NCBI GenBank assembly: GCA_951230915.1
Contig: OX579634.1
Coordinates: 51,783,570-51,847,569 of the forward strand
From: Antitrichia curtipendula
Taxonomy: Eukaryota; Streptophyta; Bryopsida; Hypnales; Leucodontaceae
Reading direction: 5' to 3'
Length of the DNA: 64,000 nucleotides
Shown here in pieces: positions 49,001 through 59,639 of this stretch. A program made the translations under genes and the position numbers. The notes beneath the pieces are model-generated. The model did no database searches and had not been told where the DNA came from. It saw only the letters and a program-made list of their open reading frames with translations. Positions within the stretch are counted from its first letter, which is position 1, and the number at the start of each line of letters is the position of its first letter.

Positions 49001-50578
49001 GTTAAACATGGGTCTTTTCCTTCAGGTTGGACAGAGCTTCAGGCCTACCTTGAAAAGGTAATATTGAATTTTTTTCTTACATTTGTAATCATTGGTTTGA
49101 ATGTGATATATCTTTTTTTTAACTTTCATTTTTCTATTTTTCATTTTTTTCTAATGATCTCACTTTTTCAGCACAAGGCAAATAAGGAAAGGACATTCAA
49201 AGGCGTCATTTCCCAATCTCGAGCTATTGACCTCAGGATCATAGACATTCCCGAGGGATTGTCCATTCCAGGAGTGTCTTCTCCACCTCTGGTTATTCCA
49301 CCTTGGAACACGGTTCCTGTAGACTTTCTGAAATCCGCCTTTGATTTTGCCAATAGTCACCTTCTTGATGACAGAGCCTTACTTGTTTTTCATTCCGAAG
49401 CTGTCCAAATGAAAACACAATTGAAGAGTTTCTGTCGAGTATTTCACTTCAAAGTATATCGGAAATGGATTGGAATCAACGGTCTTCATTTAACCAGCGC
49501 TCGAGACTCATCACAGATGGTACGCTACCTTGTTTTTCAATAGTAGTTTTATTTTGAGCTCTTCTATTATTTTAATTCAATTTTTTTTTTGGATATTGCT
49601 AATTTCTGGAAGTGGGTGGGTTCATTCTATGCAGACACTATGTTTTGGCATTCAACTACTTGTGAGAAACTTTCCAAATGTTCCACCTTCTCATTTCAAG
49701 GTGCAGTTGGTACTTGGTTTAGATACTGCTGGAATTCATGTTGAGTTGGATGATGTGCTTCACAATGGTGTAACTAAAGATTCACAACTTCTAAATGGCA
49801 ATATTCCATGGCGTGGACCTCAAGAAAAAGACCCTAGATTTCTACAGATTCTCATAGAATCTTTTTTTTTGCCCGGAGATATGGTGTTTGATTGTTTAGC
49901 CGCTACAGGTTTGTAAATTTATTACATTCAGCATTCATGTTTAATTCATATATGTTGAGGTCTTTGATTTTCATATTTTTATTTATTCTTAAATGTCTTC
50001 TGTTACAGGTTCTAGTATCCATGCTTGTCGGAGGTCTGGTCGACACATAGTGGCCTTTGAAGAAGATGCATTGATTTTCAATGCTCTCTTACAACCACAT
50101 ATCATTGAGAAATCCTATCCAATTTCTGAGAAGCAACAAGTAGAGGAAGAATTCAGTAGCTCAGATGCAGATGATGAATTGGATTCAGAAGTACCAGAAA
50201 TTGAAGCTACTAATTTATTCTATACATAAGTCTTTGCAGTATTTGAATATGCAGTTCTTCTATTTGATTTCTTTACAAACACTTGTTAATTTTGTACTGT
50301 TTCAATTTACTAATATTTTTCACATTTTGTTACAACGCAGCTCAAGGATGACTCCATCTCCCACAAGGACCTCTATTCTTCAACCTCTATGGAAGGAGAT
50401 AATGACTAGCCCCTCTAAACCTTTTGTATTACCAGTTTATGCTCGTAATGTAGCAAAAGATTTTGTGAAGGCACCTCCTAGGTCACGTAAGTCTCATAAT
50501 TTTTGTGGAGATCGAAGAGTTCTACAGTTTGTAGATGATGCAGCAGATTGTGATAGCGATGATGATTGTGACTTGTGA
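46050..50578 (+). pseudogene. ParB-like domain plus beta-class DNA amino-methyltransferase-like domain, spliced, degraded
   Basis: At least ten exon-like blocks with GT/AG borders, starting at ATG 46050. Exon 1 is 46050-46118; exon 2 (46218-46828) has RPSLDFDIKRLE, GYRPGSSVFYVLV and GRKFFICDGNHRFQAW, which resembles the ParB/sulfiredoxin fold motif (DGNHR like the GHGR/GERR box). Middle blocks (46972-48178) are unidentified; 48593-48780 is Lys/Ala-rich coiled coil. 49172-49517 has LVIPPWNTVP, in the place of catalytic motif IV ([DNS]PP[YW]). 49635-49908 plus 50011 on gives PGDMVFDCLAATG then SSIHACRRSGRHIVAFEED, a good match to the SAM-binding motif I. Motif IV before motif I marks the beta class (N6-adenine or N4-cytosine). 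In-frame stops occur near 46544, 46746, 47414, 48092 and 48526, so the copy is dead. The end is DSDDDCDL. Confidence 0.6.
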
Positions 50579-51470
50579 GTAGTTCAGACATTGCAACTAC
50601 TCTAGATGCTTCCATGTACTCATTTTCAAACCTTCATTTGATCGGTGAGACTAAAAGGGCCACCATTTTTTATGTTTTCATTTCTCTTTATCAAGTTCAA
50701 TCACACAAGTTCAATCACACAAGTTCAATCACACAAGTTCAATTAAATTTTTGGGTTATAGAAATTTATAATGTATTGAACTAGTTTTGCATTTTTGAAG
50801 TCCAAAAATGTTGTTCTTTATTGGAAGTTTAAATTTTAAATGGCACTCTCATATTGAATGGAATGGTCTGGACAATCTAGCCAAACTGTGCGAATAATTT
50901 GAAGTTATTATATTTTGAAAGTCATTTTAAAATTATACCATTACCACATTTTCTACAACATATTTGATGTTTACACGGTGAAACTTTCTTCTTCACTATT
51001 AGCATAGTAAAATAAATCCAATAAAAGTATTACCTATTTATTTTTGTGAACTCTTGATCTCCAACAGGATTTATGTAAGCCAAATGTAGTGTAATTAACT
51101 TGTTAATTGATTTTTAATCATTTTTCAAAATGATTACCGAGTTGAAATTTCATCATTGCAAATCTTTATTCATATACGTGTGTAATGCATAAATAGGTTG
51201 CTATGAAAATTGTTTGATATTATTAAGTCTACTACATGTTGAAACCCAAAATATTGACAAAATAATTTCATGTTTAATTTGTATCAATGAAATTTAGTTC
51301 AACTGAATTTGTTTATATTAACCTTACCCCAATCACCTTCAATTTACTACACGGTCTTAGGTCTTTAATTGCACACGGTAATAGGTTTTCTTTTTTATAA
51401 ACTTCAAATCTTCTCAGAAATTCATTTGTAATCCACGCTCTAGGCTTTAGGCTCATGCGACAGCATTCCC
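50579..51470. other. Right arm of the 14.9-kb element, no gene
   Basis: AT-rich. Contains a three-unit tandem repeat of TCACACAAGTTCAA (50699-50742). The last ~40 bp form the weak right terminal repeat. Confidence 0.45.
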
Positions 51471-51481
51471 CCCCTCAAGAG
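51471..51481. repeat. Right 11-bp TSD of the 14.9-kb element
   Basis: CCCCTCAAGAG, identical to 36557-36567. Confidence 0.85.
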
Positions 51482-52784
51482 CGGCATTTAAAATGTGAAT
51501 AGCCCATTACTGCGCTCTTCGTACTGAGAGGCACTCCCATAACCAATGGATGACGATTTCTTTTGATCTTCATGGGCACATGGGGCAATGAGTGTCCACC
51601 GCCCCATTGATCCTACCTCTCCACTATTGACAGCAATGGCATAGTGCCAAATAAGCAATAATAGCCCCGCCTCTTTCTTAATCCTCTCTGGAGGCCACAT
51701 TATGCGCCACTTCAATCGAAAAAATTCGGACAAAATACCACCCCATTTCCGCGTGATAGGGTTAGGAACTTGGTGGTGTTTTAAGAGGAGCTTATGGCCG
51801 AGTTTAGCAATGAAGTTCATAAAGGTTGTATTGGGTTCCGTTGTATTCTACTTGAACTTATTGGAGTCCCAAGCCAACTAATCAACATGCCCGTAGAATA
51901 GTAAGACTTCAACCTTCTTTGGCCCACATAAAGTTGATGTCATCCTGACCCGATGGAAGATCCCTGTGTTGGCCCAATCTCTGGAAGGACGAAGAGAGGG
52001 AGGCTTGGGTCTTAAGATACTAGTTGCAAGGAGGACCAAATAACCATCATATTTCCACTCACGGGGCCACGTCTGTGCGGGGGTGCCGAGCATGACATTG
52101 CTTCATTCCGGGACTTAAATAACGGTAAAGGAGACTCGATCATTGTCTTAGTGGTACCACCCTATCTATTCTCCATCGACCACACAAGGTTGTGGTTTAT
52201 TCAACACATCTCTCCACCGTGCTTGAAGGGCTCTCGTGGCAGCTAGCCAAGCTCTTGACTCCTCGGGCAAGAAGCCATAGCCCTTAGTCACCTCCTCGGG
52301 GGAAAAAAAGTTGCCATCTTTCCACACGTCTTTGATCTGGCGGAGACCTTGGCAATGGAGTCTTGTAGCCCTGATATTTGAGAAGCCATGGCCAAAGAGT
52401 GTGAGGTTGGGGGACCACCAAAGCTACTCCACACCAACTTCTGCTGGCATTCTTAGGGGACCGAAATTACATCCTCTCGAAGCTTTCGCCAGGATGCTCC
52501 AACCCAGTTCCACATTGTGGATCCCTTGTGAGCTTAGGAGTGTGGAAGTGTAAAGTACTCCTTACTAGGAGCCCATCATCCACCTTTGTATGGTTGAAAA
52601 TATCTTAAGCGATATTTCAAAAACATATGCAGGTTGGAAGATCCTAGCTCATAGGCCTTGAGAATCCATTTGGTCATGAGGGCAGTGTGAGCATCGTGGA
52701 GGTGGATAACATTAATTCCACCATTTTTCCTCGTCTAATAGCATTGAATCCACAAGACTTTGGTTTGGGCTCGATGTATAGATC
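51482..52784 (-). pseudogene. LINE, 5' (upstream) part of the split copy
   Basis: Minus strand, read leftward from 52784: NGGINVIHLHDAHTALMTKW, LKYRLRYFQPYKGG, HKGSTMWNWVGASWRKLRED, then weaker blocks such as TRALQARWRDVLNKPQ-like text across frames, ending at ERSNGLFTF. This is the reverse transcriptase tail and zinc-binding end of plant LINE ORF2. Stops and frameshifts are frequent. It is 5'-truncated at 52784, next to the TSD TTAGAGCTATTTA (52785-52797), and continues at 36567. Confidence 0.8.
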
Positions 52785-53034
52785 TTAGAGCTATTTACAG
52801 GGTTTTTTTCCTTTTGCCTTGTACCTACTTTGACTTAACAATTTTTTAAAGAATAAAAATCAAGGAAGATTTTGTTAAATTTTTTTTTTCAAACCTTCAA
52901 TTCAATTCTTCAATGTATATAGTTTAAATTTTTTAATTTGTAGTAAAAAAGATTCAAAGCCTTATGATTTAGGTAGGCTAAGTGGAAAAAGTCTCATTTT
53001 CTTTATGTTAAATGTTTATATTTTGTATTCTATA
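52785..53034. repeat. R1 copy 3, middle part (with right LINE TSD)
   Basis: The LINE TSD (52785-52797) is followed by R1 words TTGACTTAACAATTTTTTAAAG and TCAATTCTTCAA. The copy is cut again at 53035 by CACTA derivative B2. Confidence 0.7.
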
Positions 53035-54189
53035 CACTAAAAGAAAAACATGTCCAACACAACCGGCTACTATGCAACTAGTGTCTTATACAACTATCTT
53101 GCACTTGTAATCCTCTCTATTAGCACCAAATCTAACGTAATTGTTTTATATCGTTGTTTTACAACATTGATACATTGTTTTAGTCACATAGCAGTCAATT
53201 TATAGTTTCAAAAAAATGACTAGGAAAGAACTAGGGAAATTTTGCAATTGTAAAATGACCATAGTTGTTTCCTATTCACTTTCTAGTTGTATACTAGTTG
53301 TTTCTTAGTTGTTTCCTATAGTACTAAAAAACTCAACTTTTCTGTTGATTTGGTAGCATAGATTTGATTCACTTTTCTATAGATTTGGAGAGTAATTTGT
53401 TGATTTGGATAGAAATCAATAGAAAAGTAAACCAAATGAATGCGACCAAATCAACAAAAGAACTGAGTTTTTCTAGTAGTGAAGCTAGTTGTTTCCCAGT
53501 CGCTCTTAAGTCGTACACTAGTTGTTTCTTAGTCAGTTTCTAGTTGTTTCCTAGTTGCTTCCAAAGTTCATTTTTATTTGTCTTATATCAATTATTTCAT
53601 ATCAATTGTAAAGAGTACCATTAGGTTGGACATGTAAGAATTGTAAGTTGTTGTCGTCTTATATAATGAATTTTGTTGATAGAATTCTAAAACTTCTATT
53701 ATTTACAAATTTCTATAATTTGAAGATTTCTATAGAGTATAGATTCTTATAATCTATAGAAATTATTAAAAAATTTATATCCAAAAGACTTTGAAATCTA
53801 TGAAATTATAAGGTGTCCTAAACCATTGAAACCTATTAAATACGAGTATTTGAATTTTTGAAATTTAAGCAAAAAGTAGATCTGAAATTATGAAATCTAC
53901 AAAAAGGTAGATTTGGGATTCAAAAATCTAAAAAGAAGATAGATATGAAATTTTGAAATCTAAAGATCATTGAGATTAATATTTTAAATTTACAGATCTA
54001 CAAGTTGCAAATGAGTCACACATGAGGCATGACTTTTGCAATTGCTGCATCTTTTTCTTAGATTTTAGAGTGTCCACTGCGACTACAGGTCTCCAAATTA
54101 TCACTAGTTGCAAACTAGTTGCAAGTGTCCTATGCAATTGAAAACCAGTTGCATAGTATAGTTGCAAAACCCTTCATTTTCTTCTAGTG
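53035..54189. mobile_element. Non-autonomous CACTA derivative B2 (TSD ATA)
   Basis: The left end is CACTAAAAGAAAAACATGTC and the right end TTTTCTTCTAGTG (54177-54189). ATA flanks it at 53032-53034 and 54190-54192. The left end resembles the reverse complement of the right end of the 17.8-kb CACTA. The right end resembles the reverse complement of that element's left end: CACTAGAAGAAAAT-AAGGGTT-TGCAACTATACT-TGCAACT read from 54189. It is therefore a deletion derivative lying in inverse orientation. No coding sequence remains. Confidence 0.9.
53318..53480. mobile_element. Small foldback element nested in B2
   Basis: The arms begin ACTAAAAAACTCAACTTTTC and, from the other end, CACTACTAGAAAAACTCAGT; both continue into TGTTGATTTGG. 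About 160 bp, present in B2 but not at the corresponding place in B1. Exact ends and TSD are uncertain. Confidence 0.6.
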
Positions 54190-54262
54190 ATATGGTCAAA
54201 GTTCTTACAATTTATTTCAAACATTCTTATACTAGGCTTACTAGTGCAAGATCTTGCAAGTT
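54190..54262. repeat. R1 copy 3, right part
   Basis: Resumes after B2 with ATGGTCAAAGTTCTTACAAT and GCAAGATCTTGCAAG, corresponding to the region before the AAGATCCTA-GGTTA block of R1. Confidence 0.5.
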
Positions 54263-55874
54263 GGATATACAAGAGAAACATATGTTTCTAATTGTTGACT
54301 GATGTTTCTAGTTTGCTGCCTCTAGCCTTTGCATTTTCAAATGTATAAAGAATTCATTTTCCCTTATTGATCTCTTTTTGCTATTCCGCATTAGAGGTTG
54401 TCACACCTTCTCCAAGAATGAAACTTCTATGAAAAATGAAAAGGTATGGAGTGAAATGAAGAGTCAATAGGAGCCCTTCTCCATGAAGAAGGTGTGACCC
54501 CTCTTTTGTGTCCTATGGAAATGGAAATGGAAAATGAGATTTACTAGTGCAAGTTATGATGCTTCCTTCACTCTACTGATTTGGAATTCGTCTTTGTATG
54601 CGCCAAAGAAAAAATTAATCCGCTTCCATTTTCAGAACCCATGCATCAAAAAAACCATCAAGCACAAACACCATCAAAATTTTCCAAAACTCCAACTTTG
54701 AACATCTAAACCCTAGAAAGCAAAAATGACACTCTCAAAAATTAATCAAAGCAACAGTGAGTCAACTCATTGAAGTACCAAAAGAAGCTTATCAAAAATA
54801 GGAAGAGGAAGAATAAAACAATAAAATACAGAGGCAAAGAGCGCAATCCCTAAAACAAAAGCAAGCTCTAGATCAAGGAAGCTTGCAAAAGATAACACAA
54901 GGAGCACGCTAAGGATGTCACGTCCTCATTCTTTGAAGATTGAGAATGGAGAGAAGAAAGTGTGACAAATCCTATTCTCTCATAACTTCCCAAAACAAGG
55001 AATCCTTTTCATTCTAAACTTTCTTATCAAGCAACATCTAGTATTCTACTATGGTGCAATTCTCTCCACACCATGCCACATTACAAAAGACTGTTGCTGA
55101 TTTTTTGAAAATATTTGTTTTTTGTAGAGAGATACTTAAGAAATAATTGGCTAAAATTCTATAGTAAGTTGTTTGAGAACTCAAGATTGACATTTATCCT
55201 ATGTCTGGCTGGCTGGCAACTTGCTAGGCTAGAGGTTGTAAAGCGCGGTGCTGGGAATAGCTAATGTAATAGGTTGTTAAAGTGATGACGCTCTTCTGAT
55301 CACCCCTATAAGAAAGTATAGTATAGTTGATACACAATTGAAGAATGGATATACAGAACTTCAATATTTGTCTCTACATGGTGTCCATGCTAGATGGAAT
55401 ACAATGGGAAGCTGTGGGGTAAGAATTCACCCCTAAGATGGATGAAAAGAGAAAGATAAATGTAGTACACAAGAAAAATTACAAACAAATGAAAAACCAT
55501 AATTGTTCTCTTTCCAATTAGTAGCAATATGGTAATGAATTTTTTCATTTTCAATGTTCCATAATTTTCAATTTTCAATGTTCTATAATTTTTTGAACCC
55601 ATGTTGAATGCCACCTAAATACAAGACGGTTGCTTTGGGATACATCAAGACCCAATTATAGAATTATGCCATGTGATTACTATACCAACTATGAACCAAA
55701 ATAGTGGTGTCATACTAGTTTTCATTTTGGGAACTTATAACTAAATGTCTAGCATTCTGAAAATTATGCAACTTCTTGCAATCGGTGTAGATTTCATTCT
55801 CCTTTCACTCAAAATTCGCTGAACATAACATTCATGAGCTGTGAGAGCAGCTGCCCTGCCTCTGACGGAATGAT
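54263..55874. other. Intergenic region
   Basis: No gene supported. Includes CCTTCTCC-type words near 54410-54490 that repeat as GAAGGTGTGACCCC, and AT-rich spacer. Open frames have no motifs. Confidence 0.35.
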
Positions 55875-55929
55875 GTGATATATTCCACATCATTCCATCC
55901 GAAGGATGAAATGGTGTGGAATATTTCAC
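55875..55929. repeat. Short near-perfect hairpin
   Basis: Arms 55875-55900 and 55904-55929 pair almost completely around the loop GAA; the left arm starts GTGATATATTCCACATCATT and the right arm ends GGTGTGGAATATTTCAC. It could be a foldback scrap or a small-RNA-like stem. Confidence 0.7.
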
Positions 55930-56166
55930 ACCCCACATTAGCTAATAAGCCACGCGTCAATAATGTCAGACTTCTGCTCAGTGCCAAGGTCATGACTGCG
56001 CAATCGGGTTACTGGGAAATTGAACACCTTCAATTTAAACAATACACAAAAAATAGTTTTAAACAAATGACAATCAATTCATTGAGGTCAATGATTTCAA
56101 TGTTTGAATTCCCTCACATTGCCTTGTAAGTCATTCATATTTTGAAAGTTGGAATTGGAAGACAAT
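55930..56166. other. Spacer
   Basis: Nothing recognised. Confidence 0.3.
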
Positions 56167-56725
56167 TCTTTATGTACATATGGGGTGGTAGGAGGTAGAA
56201 CAACCCATGTGGGATATGTAATTTAGAGTTTGTAATTTCTCAACCGCTCATAGTTAAGTCTAAAGTAGGAATTGTGTTAAAACTATAATTTCAGACCTCA
56301 TTTGAGCATAGTAAAATAACTTCTTACAAAATACTTTGAACTAAAATAAGTTGGAGAATCAAGTTAAATTTCATCTCCAAAAATCCGTTTGAGATTTTAA
56401 TCTTCCACTCAAAAGTTATAGACAAATTTCATAGAGGGGTTTGAAAGGATTTTTTTTTGACATTTTCATACATCCTCTTGAGTGGAAGATCTAAATCTAA
56501 AACAGTTTTTTGGAGATGAAACTTAGCTTGATTCCCCAACTTTTTTTAGTTCAAATTTTTTTGAAAAAAGGTATTTTACTATGCCTAAATGAGGTCTGAA
56601 ATTATAATTTTAACACAATTCCTACTTTAGACTTAACTATGAGCGCTTGAGAAATTACAAACTCTAAATTACATATCCCACATGGGTTGTTCTATCTCCT
56701 ACCACCCTAAGTGTACATAAAGAGA
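56167..56725. mobile_element. Foldback element with ~230-bp inverted arms
   Basis: The left arm starts TCTTTATGTACATATGGGGT and includes GGAGGTAGAACAACCCATGT. The right arm, inverted, has CTCTTTATGTACACTTAGGG and GGAGATAGAACAACCCATGT. The complementarity continues through GGAATTGTGTTAAAA-TATAAT and the CATCTCCAAAAA- segment near the centre. It shares the GGTAGAAC-ACC core with elements at 59969 and 61285. No coding sequence. Confidence 0.85.
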
Positions 56726-57295
56726 TTCTCTTTCTTGCACGAAAAATCAAAATAAGTTATTGATGACGAATGGTTAGATTTTCATTGGTGTAATACTCAA
56801 TGAATTCTTTGGATTTTGATAGACCATCTATCTTTATAATTATTTGTTTGTATATTTTGTCCTAGAAGTAGCCAAAAAAATAGATCGCACCATAAATGTA
56901 TTGCGATTGTCTCGGTCCTGAAGCTTCACTTTAATAATATGTGGATGCATTTCGTGGATGAAGACTTCAGAGAGGCAAAGGCAGCCTCTTTGAAGGCCCT
57001 TGAATGTTATGAAAAATTAATTCAGTGCACCAACCGACGCCAGTTTCGATTCACCTGGTAAAAATCCCTTTTCAAGGCTTTGATTGAATTATGCAACTTC
57101 TTGGACCTGTTTCCTTGGTGAGTCAATGTGCTTGTGCTTGTGCCCTCTTAGCACCTAGAATAGACAAGACCAGGCGAGAATCGCATACCCTTGCCTTCAT
57201 TTGCTACAAGTTTGAGCAACGACACTTGAATAATTAATTTCCTTCTTTGACCCTCCCAGGCTCCCACTGGCCATTCAGAAGGGCTGGGGTGAACT
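56726..57295. other. Spacer
   Basis: No gene. Contains TTTTTCAAGGCTTTGATTGAAT near 57070-57093 and CCATTCAGAAGGGCT near 57271, both of which recur at 59228-59330. Confidence 0.3.
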
Positions 57296-57500
57296 GACCC
57301 CTCGCTCGTCCTCATGGGAGAACCCTGAATTTTTTTATTTTCCATGCATGAATTTTTTTGCAAATTTTGAATTCATATTTGCAATCAGAGACCCCAAATT
57401 AGATAGGGGGTTGTAGAAAATAGATTTTACACGACACAAAATAGGGGCTTTTTTTTTATATGAACCCCTGGATGGACTTTGGCAGGACGAGCGAGGGGTC
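57296..57500. repeat. Small inverted-repeat unit with 17-bp perfect ends
   Basis: GACCCCTCGCTCGTCCT at 57296-57312 is repeated exactly in inverse orientation at 57484-57500. The 171-bp interior is AT-rich. Probably a MITE; no TSD is clear. Confidence 0.65.
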
Positions 57501-57924
57501 TAGTAAGGTAGAAGGCTCAGAAAGCGCTCATCTAAGGGAAAAAAGACCTCTGTACAAAAATGGGTGGACTCAAAGTTTTTCTTAATTTTTGTGGGAGAAA
57601 GAGAAATGAGGAACACAACTGTAAAACTTTTAATTTTAATTTTCTGACTTAAAATGAATAAGATATGATTTTTCAAAGTCAGAGGTACATAGGTCCCTAT
57701 TAATGCTCATAGGTGCAACTGTAATCAATCAAAACATGCCATTGAATGGAGCGAGTGAGTTTAAGAATGATCCTAACCATGCCTTTAAATGGATACAGTG
57801 ATTCCAAGAATGATCCACTGTACGATTCGATTCAATTCACTCCTGATTGTAAATCAAAATTTATTGTAATTGCTAAACACCCCAGGGTTTCTTCACATAG
57901 TTTCAAATCCAATTCAGAGTGCTG
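57501..57924. other. Spacer
   Basis: Nothing recognised. Confidence 0.3.
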
Positions 57925-58420
57925 TAACTTTTGCATATGATGTCCGAATTCAATAAAAATTATTGGAAATTTTGCGTTCTCTCATCTAGTTTGTGTGTTA
58001 AAATTTTCAAATCAATACAAGATGTACTGATTTTTTGGAAGCCAATCAAAGCTCACAGGTTTAATTTGAGTCCACAAAACTGCATTTGATGGCTGAAACT
58101 TCGGGGGCTTGTATCTTCTTCATCAAATGTTATTTTTCAATAAAATTTGTTGGGTTATGTTTCCCTTGAAGTCTAGTTGTTGTAGTAAGATTTTCATGTC
58201 AATCCAAAATGTTTTGAATGTTTGGGAGCAATTCGAAGTTTAAAATCCCGACATTTTTGGATTACAATGAACTTCGGCGGCTTGTTTCTTCTTCATACAA
58301 TGTCTGTTTTTAATTTAAAATTTTGGAAAAGTTGCGCATACTAGTCTAGTTTGTGTGGTTAAAATTTCACATCAATCCAAGAAGTTATGAGTGACTGAGA
58401 AGCATTTTAATAGAAGGAGG
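57925..58420. repeat. Degenerate ~175-bp tandem repeats (about three units)
   Basis: GTCTAGTTTGTGTGGTTAAAA, then TTTCA-ATCAATCCAA-ATG words recur near 57983, 58171 and 58343, each preceded by a CTTCTTCAT-AAATGT-TTTTTAAT stretch. It may be an old satellite fragment. Confidence 0.6.
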
Positions 58421-58692
58421 TTCAACCTCAGATGTGTTTTTGCAATTTTTCTTACTATTTTTTGACATTTCAAATTCATTCTGCAGAACTCACCAAATTC
58501 TGGTCTTTATTATGAGTAAAATCACACATGCTGATGAACCATGTCACCTGTTCAATAGCCTAAAATCGCACACATGGGTTTGCAGTTTCTCACCACATAA
58601 AGTAATTTCTATTTCTACATCCCATGTGCACTGTTTTGGACACTCCTACAGGGCGGTTCTTAATGCCCGAACTGTTTTTGAGCCTTCTCCTA
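58421..58692. other. Spacer
   Basis: Nothing recognised. Confidence 0.3.
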
Positions 58693-59210
58693 TAAGGTAA
58701 ACCAGCCTATGACAGGCAGAATGACTGATTTGGTATGTTGCCATTAGCAAAATAAAATCAGATTTTTTTCTAGCAGAGACAACTTTGAGAAATGAAAGAA
58801 GCAGTTAAAATTTTAGTTTTTGGACAAAGTAGGAATTTGTTATGAATTTTTTAAGTATTTTTCCAAAACAGTCTGTAGACTATCTGAAATCAATAAAATA
58901 TGTCTTCATGATGGTCATCTTACCACCAAATGCAGTCTTCAGATTTCCTAACACAACCACAAGAATTTTTAATGTGGCCATCACACAAAGGAATAAAAAA
59001 ACAACTCTTTATGATGAATTTACACTCACAATGTGTAAGTGTCCTATGACGGTCATTACTAATTCTATCACAATCACCTAATGCACTAATATGGGCCACT
59101 AACCAACCTAATTAAATTGTAGAAGCAAAAATCTGAAATGAACTGTAATGGAGGGGTTTATGTAGATGTCTGCATTAAACAGTTGGCCTGTCATAGGCTG
59201 GTTTACCTTA
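58693..59210. mobile_element. MITE with 25-bp perfect terminal inverted repeats
   Basis: The left repeat at 58693-58717 starts TAAGGTAAACCAGCCTATGA. Its exact reverse complement ends at 59210. Interior ~470 bp AT-rich, no gene. A TSD is not obvious. A perfect inverted repeat of this length suggests relatively recent activity. Confidence 0.75.
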
Positions 59211-59639
59211 CTCCAGTTCACCCCTGCCATTCAGAAGGGCTTTTGTTCCAGCTCTCATCCCGCACTCAAAAGTCAAAACCATCGGAAGTCTCAGTTTGCA
59301 TGCAACTCCTTTTTCAAGGCTTTGATTGAATGCTCTGGTTACGTACTTCCAGTTCTAAGCATGAATTCAACTTGAAGACTGTGCGGTTGCTTTTTCAGTC
59401 AATTCAAGGACACTCTTGTCATGTGATTGATTAGAAAGGCCTTCATGAGGAATTACGAGGCCCTTGGTACACACAGAGACCGGCAGGGTGTTAATCCCGA
59501 GGGTAGTGTATTTCAACACGTAACTTTACACACACACCAACTTTCTTAAAACAGTTCCCTATGTTAGGAACCCTCAAAGAGACCCCTTCCAGAGTCTAAA
59601 AAAGGGGCTCAAAAATGAATATTTAATTACAACAAATAA
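59211..59639. other. Spacer with shared gene-like words
   Basis: CCATTCAGAAGGGCT and CTTTTTCAAGGCTTTGATTG also occur at 57070-57290, in the opposite order. No frame is supported. Confidence 0.3.

Larger units (their letters stand above)
36568..51470. mobile_element. 14.9-kb MULE-like transposon carrying a ParB-methyltransferase gene
   Basis: The element cleanly interrupts a LINE and is flanked by an exact 11-bp duplication (36557-36567; 51471-51481). With one copy of the duplication removed, the LINE reading frame around MPLLRGG/LLRGGRHKDRGG runs on, which fixes both ends. The ends are only weakly inverted: GTAGAGCATGG (36589-36599) against CTAGAGCGTGG read from the right end (51442-51432). 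Inside are a MULE-like transposase on the minus strand (37387-41182) and a ParB/DNA-methyltransferase gene on the plus strand (46050-50578), transcribed away from a repeat-rich centre. Both are disabled by stops. TSD length and transposase type agree with a Mutator-like element. Confidence 0.8.
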
